A stretch of DNA of 64,000 nt from Gyrodactylus bullatarudis (GCA_012064415.1 SSNU01000252.1:81765-145764), one strand, 5' to 3'. Positions 1-41,195 are shown, counted from the stretch's first letter. The notes: generated from the sequence alone by a model not told the origin. Translations and numbers: made by a program.

Positions 1-539
1 ATAGAATAGAGCATTTAGGAAATAATTAGACAAGTAGAACTTTCAAGATTAACAAAATCTAAAATTATAAGCTGACACATTTTACAAATCATAGCAAATA
101 ATGTGGAAGATCGACAAAATAAGATCACAGAAAATCTAAACAAAAACATGATATGTTGAGTTATCAATTGTAATCCTTTCAAAATTCATCATCATTAGAT
201 GAAGAGACTAAAGCTGGTTAAAATGAACTTTAGAATCGAGGAATTTGAATTTTTTTGGAATCCAGAAAAAAAATAGAAAGAAATGATCAAGGAATCGAAA
301 TCCAACTCCCAAACAATAATGAGGGTTAAACATTATAAAAGGATTCATTAGATTTGATTTTCTTATATATTTTAAATCTGAATAGACTTCTTTTGACCAC
401 CCTCTCACTTTCAATAAAAATAGATAAAGATTCTCAGTTCAAAGTTCCAAAAATAAATAGAAAATTCGACGCCAAATCGAATTTGGGAAAACGACTGAAT
501 TTCGAATTTTCCCTTCAATTTTTTTTCTTTCATTGATCA

Positions 540-625
540 ATGTGACCTTCTTGACAAGAAATTTGAGTTTTCTGTAAAAATGATTGATTCCCAACTTCAT
601 ATCAGTTAGCTTTTAAATGAAAACC
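540..625. repeat. Common interspersed repeat, representative copy
   Basis: GAGTTTTCTGTAAAAATGAT then CCAACTTCATATCAGTTAGC. Similar copies at about 960-1050, 2145-2210, 3170-3230, 7285-7335, 63940-63995, and inverted near 8960-9015, 26895-26960 and 58150-58200. Confidence 0.55.
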
Positions 626-1327
626 TGATTGGAATTTAAACCAAATTGACATGAAGAATCATCATAATACAGGTGAAATATTTACATTAACTTCTATAGA
701 TGGGAAAATTTCTCAATTCTCATTTTATTAGAACATTTTTCTACAAAAGGTCTTGCTTTCTTTTTGTATTGCAATTATTTATGTAATACAAAATATGAAA
801 AATCTTAAACAGGAATCTGAAAATTATCAGAATAACAAAGTAAGTAGTCAGACCAACTTTTTGCCATTGATCGCAAAACTCTCTATGTGTCAAACATCAG
901 TATTGAATTGCTTCAAATATTTAAAATCGATACAAATTTTGGGTTCTATATAATGGCCAGATATTATTTTTTTCCTGATTTTCTAGAGAAAACTGTTGAG
1001 TTCTTTGTAAAGATAGTAAATTCTTATCTTCATGCCGATTAGGTTTAGTTAAAACAGTTTCATAAAAAATATTAGAACTTAATCTTCTCCCAACACTTTC
1101 AATTCAAAAGCAATGAGCAAAACACCAATTTTCAGTTCAGTTTAACCCTTGCGTGATGAAATTTCCGAAAGCGAGGAAAAGATTTGAAAGAAATTAAAAT
1201 AGATATGAAAAGTGATCTTATTACAATCGATATTGCATGAGATTCAAGTCTCTAATCTCTAATTAGTTTTTCTTCAACGCATCGAGAAAGGATTAATTAT
1301 AATTTCGATTAAACATGAAAATCTCAC

Positions 1328-16422
<15,095 letters not shown>

Positions 16423-16705
16423 CAATTTATGCTAGGATTCTCATAAAGGCGATGATAAAATACTGAAAGTTTTTCCAAAATCCAATTTATTTGTTATCTT
16501 TTTATATTTAAGGATAATTATGTAGGAACTAAGGTTTCAACTGTCTAGGTGTACAAGAAACGTTTTTAGTTACTAATATATTGCCGCGACGACATTATCT
16601 AAATTTAAGAGTAGTAAAATCTTTGTTTACTTTTTGTTTGTATTGATTGCATTTACAATTTTTTTGACAAAATTATTATTTTTCGATTAATTTGGTGTAA
16701 ATATT
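16423..16705. promoter_or_regulatory. Divergent promoter region, MARK / isoleucyl-tRNA synthetase
   Basis: The two start codons face away from each other across 283 bp. This stretch must hold both 5' untranslated regions and probably a shared promoter. No TATA or other core element stands out from the AT-rich background. Confidence 0.45.
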
Positions 16706-31395
<14,690 letters not shown>

Positions 31396-32253
31396 ACACG
31401 GCTCAAATTATTTTCAACTCAATATAACTTTTGTATCTCTTGAATACTAAATAGATTTTTATTAGTTTTATTTGAAAATTTCTTTTTGTAATACCTTGTA
31501 TACCTGATCTTAAACCTTGTAAACCTATTATTCTAGGTTTGCAAAATTAAAATGAATATATGTCTGTTCCATGCAACAAATGAATACTTAGTGTGTATGC
31601 AATTGCCGAATCGAATGTCGTTAATAAACTGTAAACGCAGCCAGATAGAGATCTTCTCTAAGTGTTGAATGAACACTGTTCATAGACGATAATAAATATT
31701 TCTTCTCTTCCTAGTCCAGATGGACTGAGTTATTTGGAGGATACAATACCATTTAATATTTCTTCCATAGATACAATACCGCAAGGATCGATTCTGATGA
31801 CTACTGCAGACAAAGTCTTTGATTCCAAAACTCCGAGGATAATATTATCGATGGAAAGACCCTCGATTCTATACAGCTTTAAGATTATTCAAATAATTTG
31901 GCGAACTGCAGTGCACACTAGAGAATTAATTAATAGATAGAAATTAGCTGAGCTAATTTAGCTTTCAAATTTATACAATTAAAATGAAATTTTCATATAA
32001 AACTAAAAGGAAGATTTACAGGGGTTTTCATTCTTTCTGTATTTTGATAAATATTTGAAATAATGATGATAATAATAATATAATTTCCAGGATAACACGA
32101 GTTAATAAAAAAAGGAAAAATTAGCAATTCGTCATAGAAAAATATTCGGGTTTGAAGAGAATGTTGTTTTTGTTGTGGCTTTGTTCGTAACTTAGTAATA
32201 GTGAATTAGTTTATTTTTTTTATTTCATTCCACAGTGTTGAGATTATTTTCCA
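31396..32253. other. Intergenic, between convergent isoleucyl-tRNA synthetase and capping protein genes
   Basis: Contains the 3' untranslated regions of both genes. AATAAA-type signals occur on plus near 31620 and 31690, and TTTATT (AATAAA on minus) near 32210. Short open frames here show no recognisable family. Confidence 0.5.
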
Positions 32254-33378
32254 TTACGAAGGCTTATTGTGCAGGGCCGAGTTGACCTCTTGGACAAGAG
32301 CTCTTCTTCGCTTCTCCTCATCAGCACCAGCAATGCTTCTCATTGTATCAACAATATTCCTTGAAACACCAAAGTAGACCTCATTCAGCGTAGATCTAGA
32401 ATATAAATCTTATTAGTAGTAGAATTATTTTTAAAATTTTAATTATTTCCCCTTGAGCAATGCTGTAATTGAGCATAGAATGGAGTTTGAAAACTTTATG
32501 AGATTATGTCAGATAAAAAGAATAATTTTATATAATTGACTTTGCTCAGTAATATTAAAGATTAAGTATCAATAACTAAATAGACTTGAATCCAAGGTAA
32601 ATCATGAATAGTGATCAATTCTTTGAGATTTTTTAAAATTAAATAATAAGCAAATCAATTACCTAATATTATTCTCCATGTCTTCAACCATTCTGCCAAT
32701 GTTACAAATGTGTGAGCTGGAAACTGTGGGGCTTCCCTGGAGGGATTCTTCTCTGGCACTAGTTCTCGTGATACTACCACCCAAATTGAAATAGCCTGAA
32801 TTTTCTTTCTGTGTTTGGAGCCAGAGCATAATGGTACTTGTTAATTTATAGGTAGCAATCTTAGTTACAGGTCTTTCGGATACCTCAACGACATGAATTG
32901 AATCCCAACACCCAAGAGCTGATTTTGAATTATTCTCTTTCTTTATAACAATTACACCAGCGAATCCATTGTCGGTATCCCATAGATAAACGGAGCTGAT
33001 TCCACCTTCATAATACATTTCTCTATATTGATCGAACGCTTTATTAGCTTCAATTTCTCGATCTCTCAATTTATTGCTGGGTAATGTTCCATTTTCCAAA
33101 GGTGGGTCATAGACATTAGTCCATGGGGATCTGTAGGAATCTCCATCACGATTATAATCGCAAAGCAGATAATCTCTTCCAGCTTTGGGATCTCTAGCTG
33201 ATTTTAAAGGCTGATCTACTGCCCCTAATAATTCCGCACATTGGTTAGGTATTAAAGTTATGACCTCCTCAAGACTTTTTTCTACTTTTTGTGGAGGAAG
33301 ACGGCGCATCAAATCCAGGGCATAATCTACTGCATCAGCCTAAAATTTTGAAAAGATAATATGAAGCTTACGAACCAT
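32254..33378 (-). CDS. CAPZB: F-actin-capping protein subunit beta
   Basis: Beta half of the CapZ heterodimer, which caps actin barbed ends; also a dynactin component (family knowledge). Exons on minus: 33378-33376 (start codon only), 33339-32663, 32395-32254; 273 aa, matching the 272-277 of animal orthologues. Recognisable blocks: [71 protein letters not shown] and [12 protein letters not shown], then the C-terminal tail with STLNEVYFG. The first intron (33375-33340, GTTCGT...TTTTAG) is 36 nt and follows the ATG directly. This reading gives [14 protein letters not shown], aligning with the standard N-terminus. The alternative donor GTAAGC four bases further creates a stop at the fourth codon. 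Stop TAA at 32256-32254. Divergent from CCT4. Confidence 0.95.
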
Positions 33379-33500
33379 TTCTTCCTAAATCTTTCAAATT
33401 CGAGTCAAAAGCTTAAACAAGATTAACATAATTTGTATTTGTTTTAAACAAAATCTGTAGTTAATTGCAACACGATCTTTTGAGAACTTTCTAGACCAAA
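33379..33500. promoter_or_regulatory. Short bidirectional promoter, capping protein beta / CCT4
   Basis: Only 122 bp separate the two divergent start codons, so both 5' untranslated regions and promoters share this stretch. No clear core element is visible. Confidence 0.5.
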
Positions 33501-35228
33501 ATGACAAAAGCTGTTAAAACCCAGTCCAACAAGAGCAGATCTGAATTTGATGACAAATCAAAAGCTAATGCTGTCCGTGATAGTAATATCGTGGCTGCAA
33601 AGTGTAAGTCTCAACATTTTATTTGAAAACAGCTGTATCGGATGCCATTAGAACTAGTCTTGGTCCCCGAGGCATGGACAAGATGATACAGGAAGCTAAA
33701 GGAGATGTTACTATCACCAATGATGGAGCCACTATTCTCAAACAAATGAAACTCCTTCATCCAGCAGCTAAAATGGTAAATTAATATTTATTTTCATAAA
33801 CCACTTAGCTTGTTGAATTGTCGAAAGCTCAAGATATTGAGGCTGGTGATGGTACAACTACCGTTGTCGTAATTGCTGGCAGTCTCCTAGATGCTTGTTC
33901 AAAGTTACTAGCTAAAGGCATTCATCCCACTGTCATTTCAAATGCTTTCCAAATCGCCACCACTGAAGCTTGTAAAATTCTAGAGAAAATGTCTACTCCC
34001 GTTGATATGAAGGATAGAGATACCCTCATTCAAATTGCCAAGACTTCATTGAACTCAAAAGTTGTATCAGAATACTCTGGTCTTTTGGGCCCAATAGCTG
34101 TGGATTCTGTACTATCCATAGTTGATCCTGAAAACCCTGATAATGTCAACTTAAAGGACATAAGAATGATTCAAAAACTCGATGGTGTTGTTGAAGACTC
34201 TTCAATTGTTGAAGGTCTTGTTCTATCTCAGCGTGTTGAATCTAATTGCGATATCAAAAAAGTCACCAAGGCAAAGATAGGTCTTATCCAATTTTGTGTG
34301 TCAGCCCCCAAAACTGATGTTAGTATTTTATTCTGAATAATTAAAAATTAAAAAATTAAAATTATTTATTGTACAGATGGAAAATACCGTTGTTGTCACA
34401 GACTACACTCAAATGGATCGTATCATGAAGGAAGAACGCACATACATTCTAAATATTGTTAAGGCTGTCAAAAAAGCTGGATGTAATGTGCTCCTGATCC
34501 AGAAGAGCATTCTTAGAGATGCCATTAATGATTTGGCTCTACATTACTTCTCTAAAATGAAAATTATGGTCATTAAAGACATTGAACGTGAAGAAGTTGA
34601 ATTTATCAGTAAGACTCTTAAATGCATCCCAATTGCATCCTTGGATCATTTCAAACCAGAATGCCTTGCAACTGCTGAACTAGTTGAAGAAGTTTCGGGT
34701 GCTGGTTCTCGTTATGTTCAAATCAAAGGAATTCAAGACAAGGGTCGTACTGTTTCTATTATCTTGAAGGGAAGTAATCGTCTTATGCTAGCTGAAGCAG
34801 AGAGATCTCTTCACGATGCTCACTGTGTCATTAGATGTTTGGTCAAGAAAAAGACTATGATCGCTGGTGGAGGAGCACCTGAAATTGAAATTGCCCAAAA
34901 GCTAGCCGCCTATGCTAATACCATATCTGGGTTAGAACAATACTGCATTAAGGCATATGCTGATGCTCTAGAAGTTATTCCCTACACACTAGCAGAAAAC
35001 GCTGGTCTTAATCCTATCAAGACAGTAACTGAACTAAGAAGTCTTCATGCTAAAGGCGAATTTAATGCCGGTATCAATGTACGCAAAGGATGTGTAACTA
35101 ATATTCTACAAGAGAATGTTAGACAGCCCTTGTTAGTTTCCATGAGTGCTATTTGTTTAGCTACTGAAACCGTTAGATCAATTCTCAAGATCGATGATGT
35201 TATCAACGCTATGAATATCAGGGGCTAA
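33501..35228 (+). CDS. CCT4: T-complex protein 1 subunit delta (CCT4 chaperonin)
   Basis: One of eight subunits of the cytosolic TRiC/CCT chaperonin that folds actin and tubulin with ATP (family knowledge). Exons 33501-33603, 33633-33775, 33809-34318, 34377-35228; 535 aa, close to the human 539. Introns are 29, 33 and 58 nt, all GT-AG with matching phases. Diagnostic sequence: [41 protein letters not shown] with the GDGTT nucleotide motif, [50 protein letters not shown] (the GGG nucleotide-binding loop), [10 protein letters not shown], and the C-terminal [16 protein letters not shown]. The subunit is called delta from the SILRDA and [11 protein letters not shown] segments. Adenylosuccinate lyase follows about 210 bp downstream on the same strand. 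Confidence 0.97.
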
Positions 35229-35441
35229 TTCCTCAGCATTTTTATAATCTGAATTATTTCCTTAAATACATGAATTAATCTTAATATATTGTCTTCACCT
35301 ACTAATTCTCCGCATTATGCCATAAATCCTCCAGAATTTCAGATTTCATTGTGGATTAAAACTTTTTGATCAAATTTTGTATTGAATAAATTAATCTATT
35401 GAATAAATTTTATTCATATTTCAATATAAGCCAAACTAGAT

Positions 35442-36965
35442 ATGATTGTTTTAAGGACTGTCCAATTCAAATGACTTGTTTTAGGTAACTTCTCTTATCA
35501 CTCTCAGAGATCCCTTAACAGCCAGGTATGCTGACAAAAAGATAGTTGAACTATTTTCCGAGGAAAATAGACTTGTAAAATGGCGTTACCTTTGGATCTG
35601 GCTGGCCGAATCACAAAAGGAATTAGGTCTTTCAATTTCTGGTAATTTTTGTTTCTTATGACTGATGAACAAATTAGTGAAATGAAATTGAATGCTGAGA
35701 AAATAAACCTACAGAATATTCAAGAAATTGAGAAGCTTTTGAAACATGACGTTATGGCAAATATAAAAAATTTTGGTAATTTATGTCCTAAAGCAGCTCC
35801 AATTATTCATCTGGGAGCTACATCTTGTTACGTAACCGACAATTCAGATTTAATTTTAATTAAAGAAGGAATGGAATTTGTTGAAACGAAACTCCTAACA
35901 TGCATATCACGCTTGGCTGACTTGTCAATCAAATATAAAGATTTAGTCTGTCTTGCTCGAACTCATCTCCAAAAAGCTCAACCCACTACTGTAGGGAAGC
36001 GATTTTGTCTTTGGCTACAAGATCTATCTATTGATTTTGATAATATGCAAAACTTTATGAAAAATAAATTAAAATTCCGAGGGGTTAAAGGAACTGTCGG
36101 AACTCAAGCTTCATTTTTGGAAATATTCGATGGAGACAAGAAAAAAGTCCAAGAACTGGATCAACTTGTCACGAAAAAGGCTGGATTTACTTCTTCTTAC
36201 ATTATTACTGGACAGACGTATACTAGGAAGCTTGATGATGACCTATTATCAGTATTTTCAAGTCTAGGAGCCACACTTCACAAGATAGGTACTGATCTTA
36301 GACTTTTGTCTTCATTTGAAGAAATATTTGAATCTTTTGATAAGAATCAAGTTGGATCTAGTGCTATGCCTTATAAGAAGAACCCAATTAGATGCGAAAG
36401 ACTGTGTAGCTTGAGTAGAATTCTAATGAACAATCATAATGTATCTTTGGGGACTTTGTCTACGCAATGGCTAGAAAGAAGTCTTGATGATAGTGCCTCA
36501 AGAAGGGTTATTATTCCCCAGACATTTTTCTTGGTCGATGCCTGTCTAACATTACTTCAATTCGTCTTTGAAGGAATTGTTGTCAATGAAAAGGCTATCC
36601 AGAAAAGTGTTCTGGATGAATTACCCTTTTTATTGGCAGAGGTGATTATAGCGAAAATTGTCAAACTTGGGGGCGATAGACAAGAATGCCATGAGAAAAT
36701 TCGCACAATTACAATCGATATCAGAGAAAATGTAAGATTATTTTCTAAAAGTTCCTTTCCATAGATGCGAGATCCAAGTTTATTCTTTGAAAAAATTGAT
36801 ACAGATCCATACTTTGATAAAATAAAGAAAGAAATTATGACGATGAAAGATCCCCACAAGTTAACAGGCTTATCTTCTGATTTAGTTGAAGCTTATGTTG
36901 AAAAGGAGATCAAGCCACTGTTAATAAATCGAAATTTGAACGAAAAAGCTGACATAAAAGTTTGA
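35442..36965 (+). CDS. ADSL: Adenylosuccinate lyase
   Basis: Cleaves SAICAR and adenylosuccinate, releasing fumarate, in de novo purine synthesis and the purine nucleotide cycle (family knowledge). Exons: probable start 35442-35459, then 35485-about 35641, about 35661-36731, 36765-36965; about 481 aa versus 484 in human. Signatures: DPLTARYADKK, WRYLWIWLAE, HDVMANI, KAAPIIHLGATSCYV, TTVGKRFCLWLQDL, FRGVKGTVGTQASF, IITGQTYTRK, and the fumarase/lyase signature GSSAMPYKKNP. The last intron (36732-36764) is 33 nt. The first proposed intron (35460-35484, 25 nt, GTCCAA...TTTTAG) gives MIVLRT then VTSLITLRDP; its donor is weak and the start is uncertain. The 35640-35661 junction has no GT-AG solution in frame (see findings). 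Purine-synthesis context is not shared by neighbours. Confidence 0.92.
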
Positions 36966-37266
36966 ACCATTTGGACTTCCAATTTAGCAGTCAAGAATTA
37001 GTATAGATTTGTTTTGTTTTTGATAAATAAATTAACTAATAGGCTACAATTAAGAATCTGTTAGACTAATCTCTGTTAAAGATAGATGAGAATTGAGTTA
37101 ATAATTATTTTCGTTATTCAATCACGGTTATTGACTTATGAATCAAAATTGAATTCTTGCCCTTTGTATTGAAGAAACAATTAGAATTTACTTTATATTC
37201 ATTAGTTAAAGTGTATTGTTAACTTAAGCTCACGTTTATTTTGCGAAATTCAACTCTTTTATCATC
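36966..37266 (+). other. Intergenic between adenylosuccinate lyase and coiled-coil gene
   Basis: About 300 bp in tandem orientation. AATAAA near 37025 could serve the upstream gene. Nothing else is recognised. Confidence 0.5.
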
Positions 37267-38342
37267 ATGTTACCTAATAATACTATTGAGAGTTTTCAAA
37301 AAATATTCCAGATAATAGAAGAAAACAAAACGCTTAAAGCTAAACTTAACCAGTCAACCATATCGAATGCTGCATTGAAAAAAAATATCGATGAACTAAG
37401 AGAGAGAATTAATTCGCTAGAGTCAGAAATGGTCCATCTTCAGTCCATGAATGCTAAACTTCAAGAGAACACATTCTTTTATGACTATGGGCTAAATCTA
37501 ACGGAGAAAAATGTAAATATTCTTGTTTAAATGCTAGGTAAAACTTGACATCGAGAATATAAAGAAAGATACGACAATTAAAGTCCTTAAGGAATCAATA
37601 GAATCTCTCCAGACTCTTCTTGATAAATCTCAATATGACCTTGAGGTATTGAGATACGAATATGATCTCTCAAAGGATCAGTTTGAGTTTCAATCTAAAA
37701 AAACTAGTTCCCTGAAAAATTCCTTGATGGAAACTATGAAAAAACAGGAAAAATTGGATTGTCAGATTGAATCGATAAATATAAAAGGTACGTCCTCTTG
37801 AGCAAATGTTTTTAGTTAAGAATCTAATTTTGCAAAACATGAAGCTTCAGAATAAATCAAAAGAAACAATCAATTCGCTTGACGAGAAGAATAATGAAAA
37901 TAGAATAATTCAAATTAAAGTTGACATTGATAGTTTAGAATCAAAGCCATATACAGAAAAATTGAAATTTTTCATTGGTGATCTGGAGAAACTCTACAAT
38001 TATCCAGAGGATATGAAAATATTTTTAACTAATCAGCAAGAGAAACTAAAATTTATCAACGAAAAATATGAGGAAATTGAGGATCTTATAAAAAATTCCC
38101 AGCTCAAAGCTCATACTCAAATAACCAGACAAAAAGCCGTCAATATTATTGGGATTATTGATAAAATTTCCAAAAAAGTTGAAAATTTGAAACTCTTAAC
38201 AGAAAACAAGGTTAGTTCTTTTATTCAGATTTTGGCATATTTTTACAAACTAATTTTAATACTGTAGGTAAATTCTTTAATATTCAAAATCGAAAGTTTC
38301 CAAGGAATTCTTGAGCTCAACAGAAAGTTAACTGTGGAATAA
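37267..38342 (+). CDS. Coiled-coil protein of unknown function
   Basis: Four exons: 37267-37512, 37538-37787, 37816-38210, 38268-38342; introns 25, 28 and 57 nt, all GT-AG with consistent phases. The product is 321 aa, almost entirely charged and heptad-like: ELRERINSLESEMVHLQSMN near residue 60, SQYDLEVLRYEYDLSKDQFE around 115, and further helices to the C-terminus, which ends ILELNRKLTVE. No catalytic motif, signal peptide or membrane segment is seen. I do not recognise the family; a cytoskeletal or centrosomal adaptor is possible but unproven. It converges on the 852-aa gene with stop codons 28 bp apart. Confidence 0.85.
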
Positions 38343-38376
38343 CTCCCTTAGAATGTAATAAAAAATATTTTTATTG
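38343..38376. terminator. Overlapping convergent poly(A) signals
   Basis: AATAAA on plus at 38357-38362 serves the coiled-coil gene. AATAAA on minus (38375-38370) overlaps the stop codon of the 852-aa gene. The sequence between is close to self-complementary, so the two transcripts must overlap at their 3' ends. Confidence 0.6.
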
Positions 38377-40929
38377 AATTATCTTCCGAAGTCTCATCTC
38401 CAATTTATGTCCAGCATCAACTTGAAGTTGAGCTGTTGGACTGTCTTTCAAGTCTTGCAGATAATCCAAGAGACATTCATTAAACTGATAGGGATAGATT
38501 GCTGCGTCTTTTAATTTTATGTCGTTATAATAGTCTTGCCTGTAAACGTTTGACAAAATTGCATTTCCCGTACTACAATTTGTACAACTAACGTTGATGA
38601 ATTTTGTTATTTCTATTCTGTCGATTTCTTTTTGAATTATAACATTCTTGACAAAACTAAGCTCTTTAATAACCTGAATACTATTTATCATAAGTCCGTG
38701 GAATTGTTCACAAAAACAATCCGCCTCAGATGAATCATAATATTCATATTCCCCATGGAATCCATAGTCAGAGGAAACTGCAACAAAATCGACTATACCA
38801 TTGAAATCTTCGTGTTCCATATACTTGCTACTTTTTCTCAATTTCATGTACTTGAAGATGGTTTCCAAATTGGGTTCTGTCACTTCAACCTGTATTGCCT
38901 TATTATCGTCAAAAAAGAAATACTTTGACTTGCTTATTTTGCCCTCTTGCCTTGACATACTATTCAGAATGATATTTTGATAAAATTTTGGCACGATGGA
39001 TAATTTTGTGCTAGCTTCAATTTTTCCTTTAAACTCGGCACAGGAATCTTCTATATAGCTAATTATTTCAAGTTTATCATTTATAACAACATACATTTCT
39101 TGGCATATTTGATTAAGTATAAATGGCTCTGAACTCACACGAGGAACATGTACGATTGGAGTAGCCTTGCCCAAATGAAAATGGTCAAGGAGTACAGTTT
39201 TATTTTCATTTTTTATCTGTCGAAATGCACTCTCCAGTTCAGATTTAGCAAACTCAACCTTGACCATAACCTTAACTGTGAATGATTCTGAAATGACCTT
39301 ATTTTCAAAGTCTTCTTGGTTGGAAAATACGTCGACTCTCTTTTCAATCAAGTAATCAATCTTTTTAACTTCTGTCAAACTCTCCATATTTTCATGGAAT
39401 TGAACCCCGTCTTCAATAAGTTCCTGGAATATTCTATCAATATTCGGCTCATAAAGTATTTCAGCCAGTCCAGAATCATTTTCGATAGACTTTTTGACCT
39501 GAACTCTATTCTTTTCCGTAATTTTACAAGTGAAACTGTTAGCGTATTTCTCTTTTGATTTATCAAGTCCACTCTTTTTGAAGCGTACCCGAATGCAATC
39601 TTTCTCAACAATCGGCAAGAATAGGTTCATCTTGAAAAGGCAATTATCTTTGGACTTGTACTCTTTAAAGTCATAAATTTCCCGGTTATTCGGGTTGACT
39701 CGAATCTTCAGGGAATGAAGTCTATCCAAAAGAACAAGCTCATTTTCGTTAATTCTACTCATTTCATTGCAAATATCAATAAGTGTATTCTCTAGATTAC
39801 AACTTTTTGTGTAAATACATTTCATAGAGTCTTTAGTGCCATCTTTGATAACATAAAATACTCGGATCCAGTATGCTTCTTGCCAGGAAATTTCCTTTAT
39901 TTGCTTATTATTTGATTCTTTTTTTGGTGCGTCTGGTGAGGTTAACTCGAAATGGCAATAGACTGGCTCAATAAACTTTCTCCTCTTCTCTTGTAAATAC
40001 TCCTCCACAGTTCTTATGATTACAAAGAATGAGTGGATAATCTTCAATGGTCTCCGATCTAATCTCACAAGCCTCTTAAGGATGGTATCATTATTCGGCT
40101 CGGAACATTCATAATATCTTCCCTTTCTATCCCTGTAGAGACTCTTGACTTCAATGTCATTTGATTTAGTTTCAAGATTTTTCATTTGGAAATAATTTTC
40201 CAAATACAAATTCAAATTTTTACTTGGACTTCTTCGCAAAATTTCTTCATTCACTGGATTCCCATTAGCTGAGGATTTCCTAATTTGAATTAAATCATAG
40301 TTATTTTCGTATTTATTTATTGCCGAATATTCAATGTAATTTTTCCTAAAGAATTGTATCAACTTTGGAAGCAATGTATTCTCTGTCAGCCGATAGAGTG
40401 GAATTAGAGTTTCTTTCCTCTCGTAAGAAATATTCAAAATATCATAACATGTAATGGGAAAATATTGATTATCAGCCTTTTTCATTAATTCATACTTTCC
40501 CACATGGTTCTCTTTGAGGCAGGTGTAGGTTCTCTTGCTATCACAAAATTTACAAAAGTTATCAAAGCTTCTATTCAAATATTTTACCGTCTCCCTTGGC
40601 CTGTTTTTGATGAGGATTTCTGTTTGGGCATTCAAAGTCTTATATTCCCTTGTGTCAGAGGGTAATGAAAACTTTCGAGCTTTCCTCAATTTCTTTGCCT
40701 GATTCTCCAAGGCATGGTTGACTTCTTCAATTCTCTTGTAACAATATGCCTTCAACTTTTCAATTTGAGCATTTATCTGGTTTTTATAGGACAACTCAAT
40801 GCTATCTTCAGCAACATCCAAACTCTTGAGGTACATTACAGAGATTAGGCTGCAAACTCTGCTCAACTCCAATAATAATTCATGGCGTGTGTCCATATAT
40901 CTTCCCTTATCAAAATAAAAATTTTCCAA
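38371..40929 (-). CDS. Large intronless protein of unknown function, internally repetitive
   Basis: A single uninterrupted frame of 852 aa, unusual because neighbouring genes have microintrons. Residues 40-90 form a basic coiled coil (IEKLKAYCYKRIEEVNHAL). A possible zinc-binding cluster CKFCDSKRTYTC lies near 130-140. Further on, one motif recurs about four times: YRLTENTLLPKLIQF, ECSEPNNDTILKRLV, LYEPNIDRIFQELIE and VTEPNLETIFKYMKL. A second motif recurs between them: NTLIDICNEMSRINENELVL and FILNQICQEMYVVINDKLEI. This points to three or four degenerate tandem modules of about 200-260 residues. CTNC lies near the C-terminus. No transmembrane helix or signal peptide is evident. I recognise no family; distant tandem domains such as Tudor-like folds are only a guess. 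Start ATG at 40929 is the first in frame. Confidence 0.85.
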   Translation of the reverse strand: MENFYFDKGRYMDTRHELLLELSRVCSLISVMYLKSLDVAEDSIELSYKNQINAQIEKLKAYCYKRIEEVNHALENQAKKLRKARKFSLPSDTREYKTLNAQTEILIKNRPRETVKYLNRSFDNFCKFCDSKRTYTCLKENHVGKYELMKKADNQYFPITCYDILNISYERKETLIPLYRLTENTLLPKLIQFFRKNYIEYSAINKYENNYDLIQIRKSSANGNPVNEEILRRSPSKNLNLYLENYFQMKNLETKSNDIEVKSLYRDRKGRYYECSEPNNDTILKRLVRLDRRPLKIIHSFFVIIRTVEEYLQEKRRKFIEPVYCHFELTSPDAPKKESNNKQIKEISWQEAYWIRVFYVIKDGTKDSMKCIYTKSCNLENTLIDICNEMSRINENELVLLDRLHSLKIRVNPNNREIYDFKEYKSKDNCLFKMNLFLPIVEKDCIRVRFKKSGLDKSKEKYANSFTCKITEKNRVQVKKSIENDSGLAEILYEPNIDRIFQELIEDGVQFHENMESLTEVKKIDYLIEKRVDVFSNQEDFENKVISESFTVKVMVKVEFAKSELESAFRQIKNENKTVLLDHFHLGKATPIVHVPRVSSEPFILNQICQEMYVVINDKLEIISYIEDSCAEFKGKIEASTKLSIVPKFYQNIILNSMSRQEGKISKSKYFFFDDNKAIQVEVTEPNLETIFKYMKLRKSSKYMEHEDFNGIVDFVAVSSDYGFHGEYEYYDSSEADCFCEQFHGLMINSIQVIKELSFVKNVIIQKEIDRIEITKFINVSCTNCSTGNAILSNVYRQDYYNDIKLKDAAIYPYQFNECLLDYLQDLKDSPTAQLQVDAGHKLEMRLRKIIQ

Positions 40930-41147
40930 AAATTTAAACTTTAATACTTAAATAATTTTAGAAAGGTGCGCAATTGTAAAGTATTTGCTTCAAGATAATA
41001 CAAATTCAGAATTGATTGACTGTCTGATGAGCATTTATTTCTATTTTTACTTGAAACAATTCAACAAATTTTATAAAACGGTTTTGAACCCTTTTAAAAT
41101 TGGAAATTGTCAATGAAATAAGAAAATACCAAAGTACAAATAAAGGA

Positions 41148-41195
41148 TTCTCTATTTCGGGCATACTCATCAGTGTGATACATGCCATATAAGTA
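41148..41195. repeat. Short dispersed repeat, copy 1
   Basis: CTCTATTTCGGGCATACTC followed by a TACATGCCA segment, also present at 58794-58845 in the same orientation. Origin unknown. Confidence 0.5.

Noticed and set aside
1..1320. KA1 exon of MARK
   Set aside because: No KA1-like sequence (for example LHEKYMLLC or FKRISG patterns) was seen on minus in this interval.
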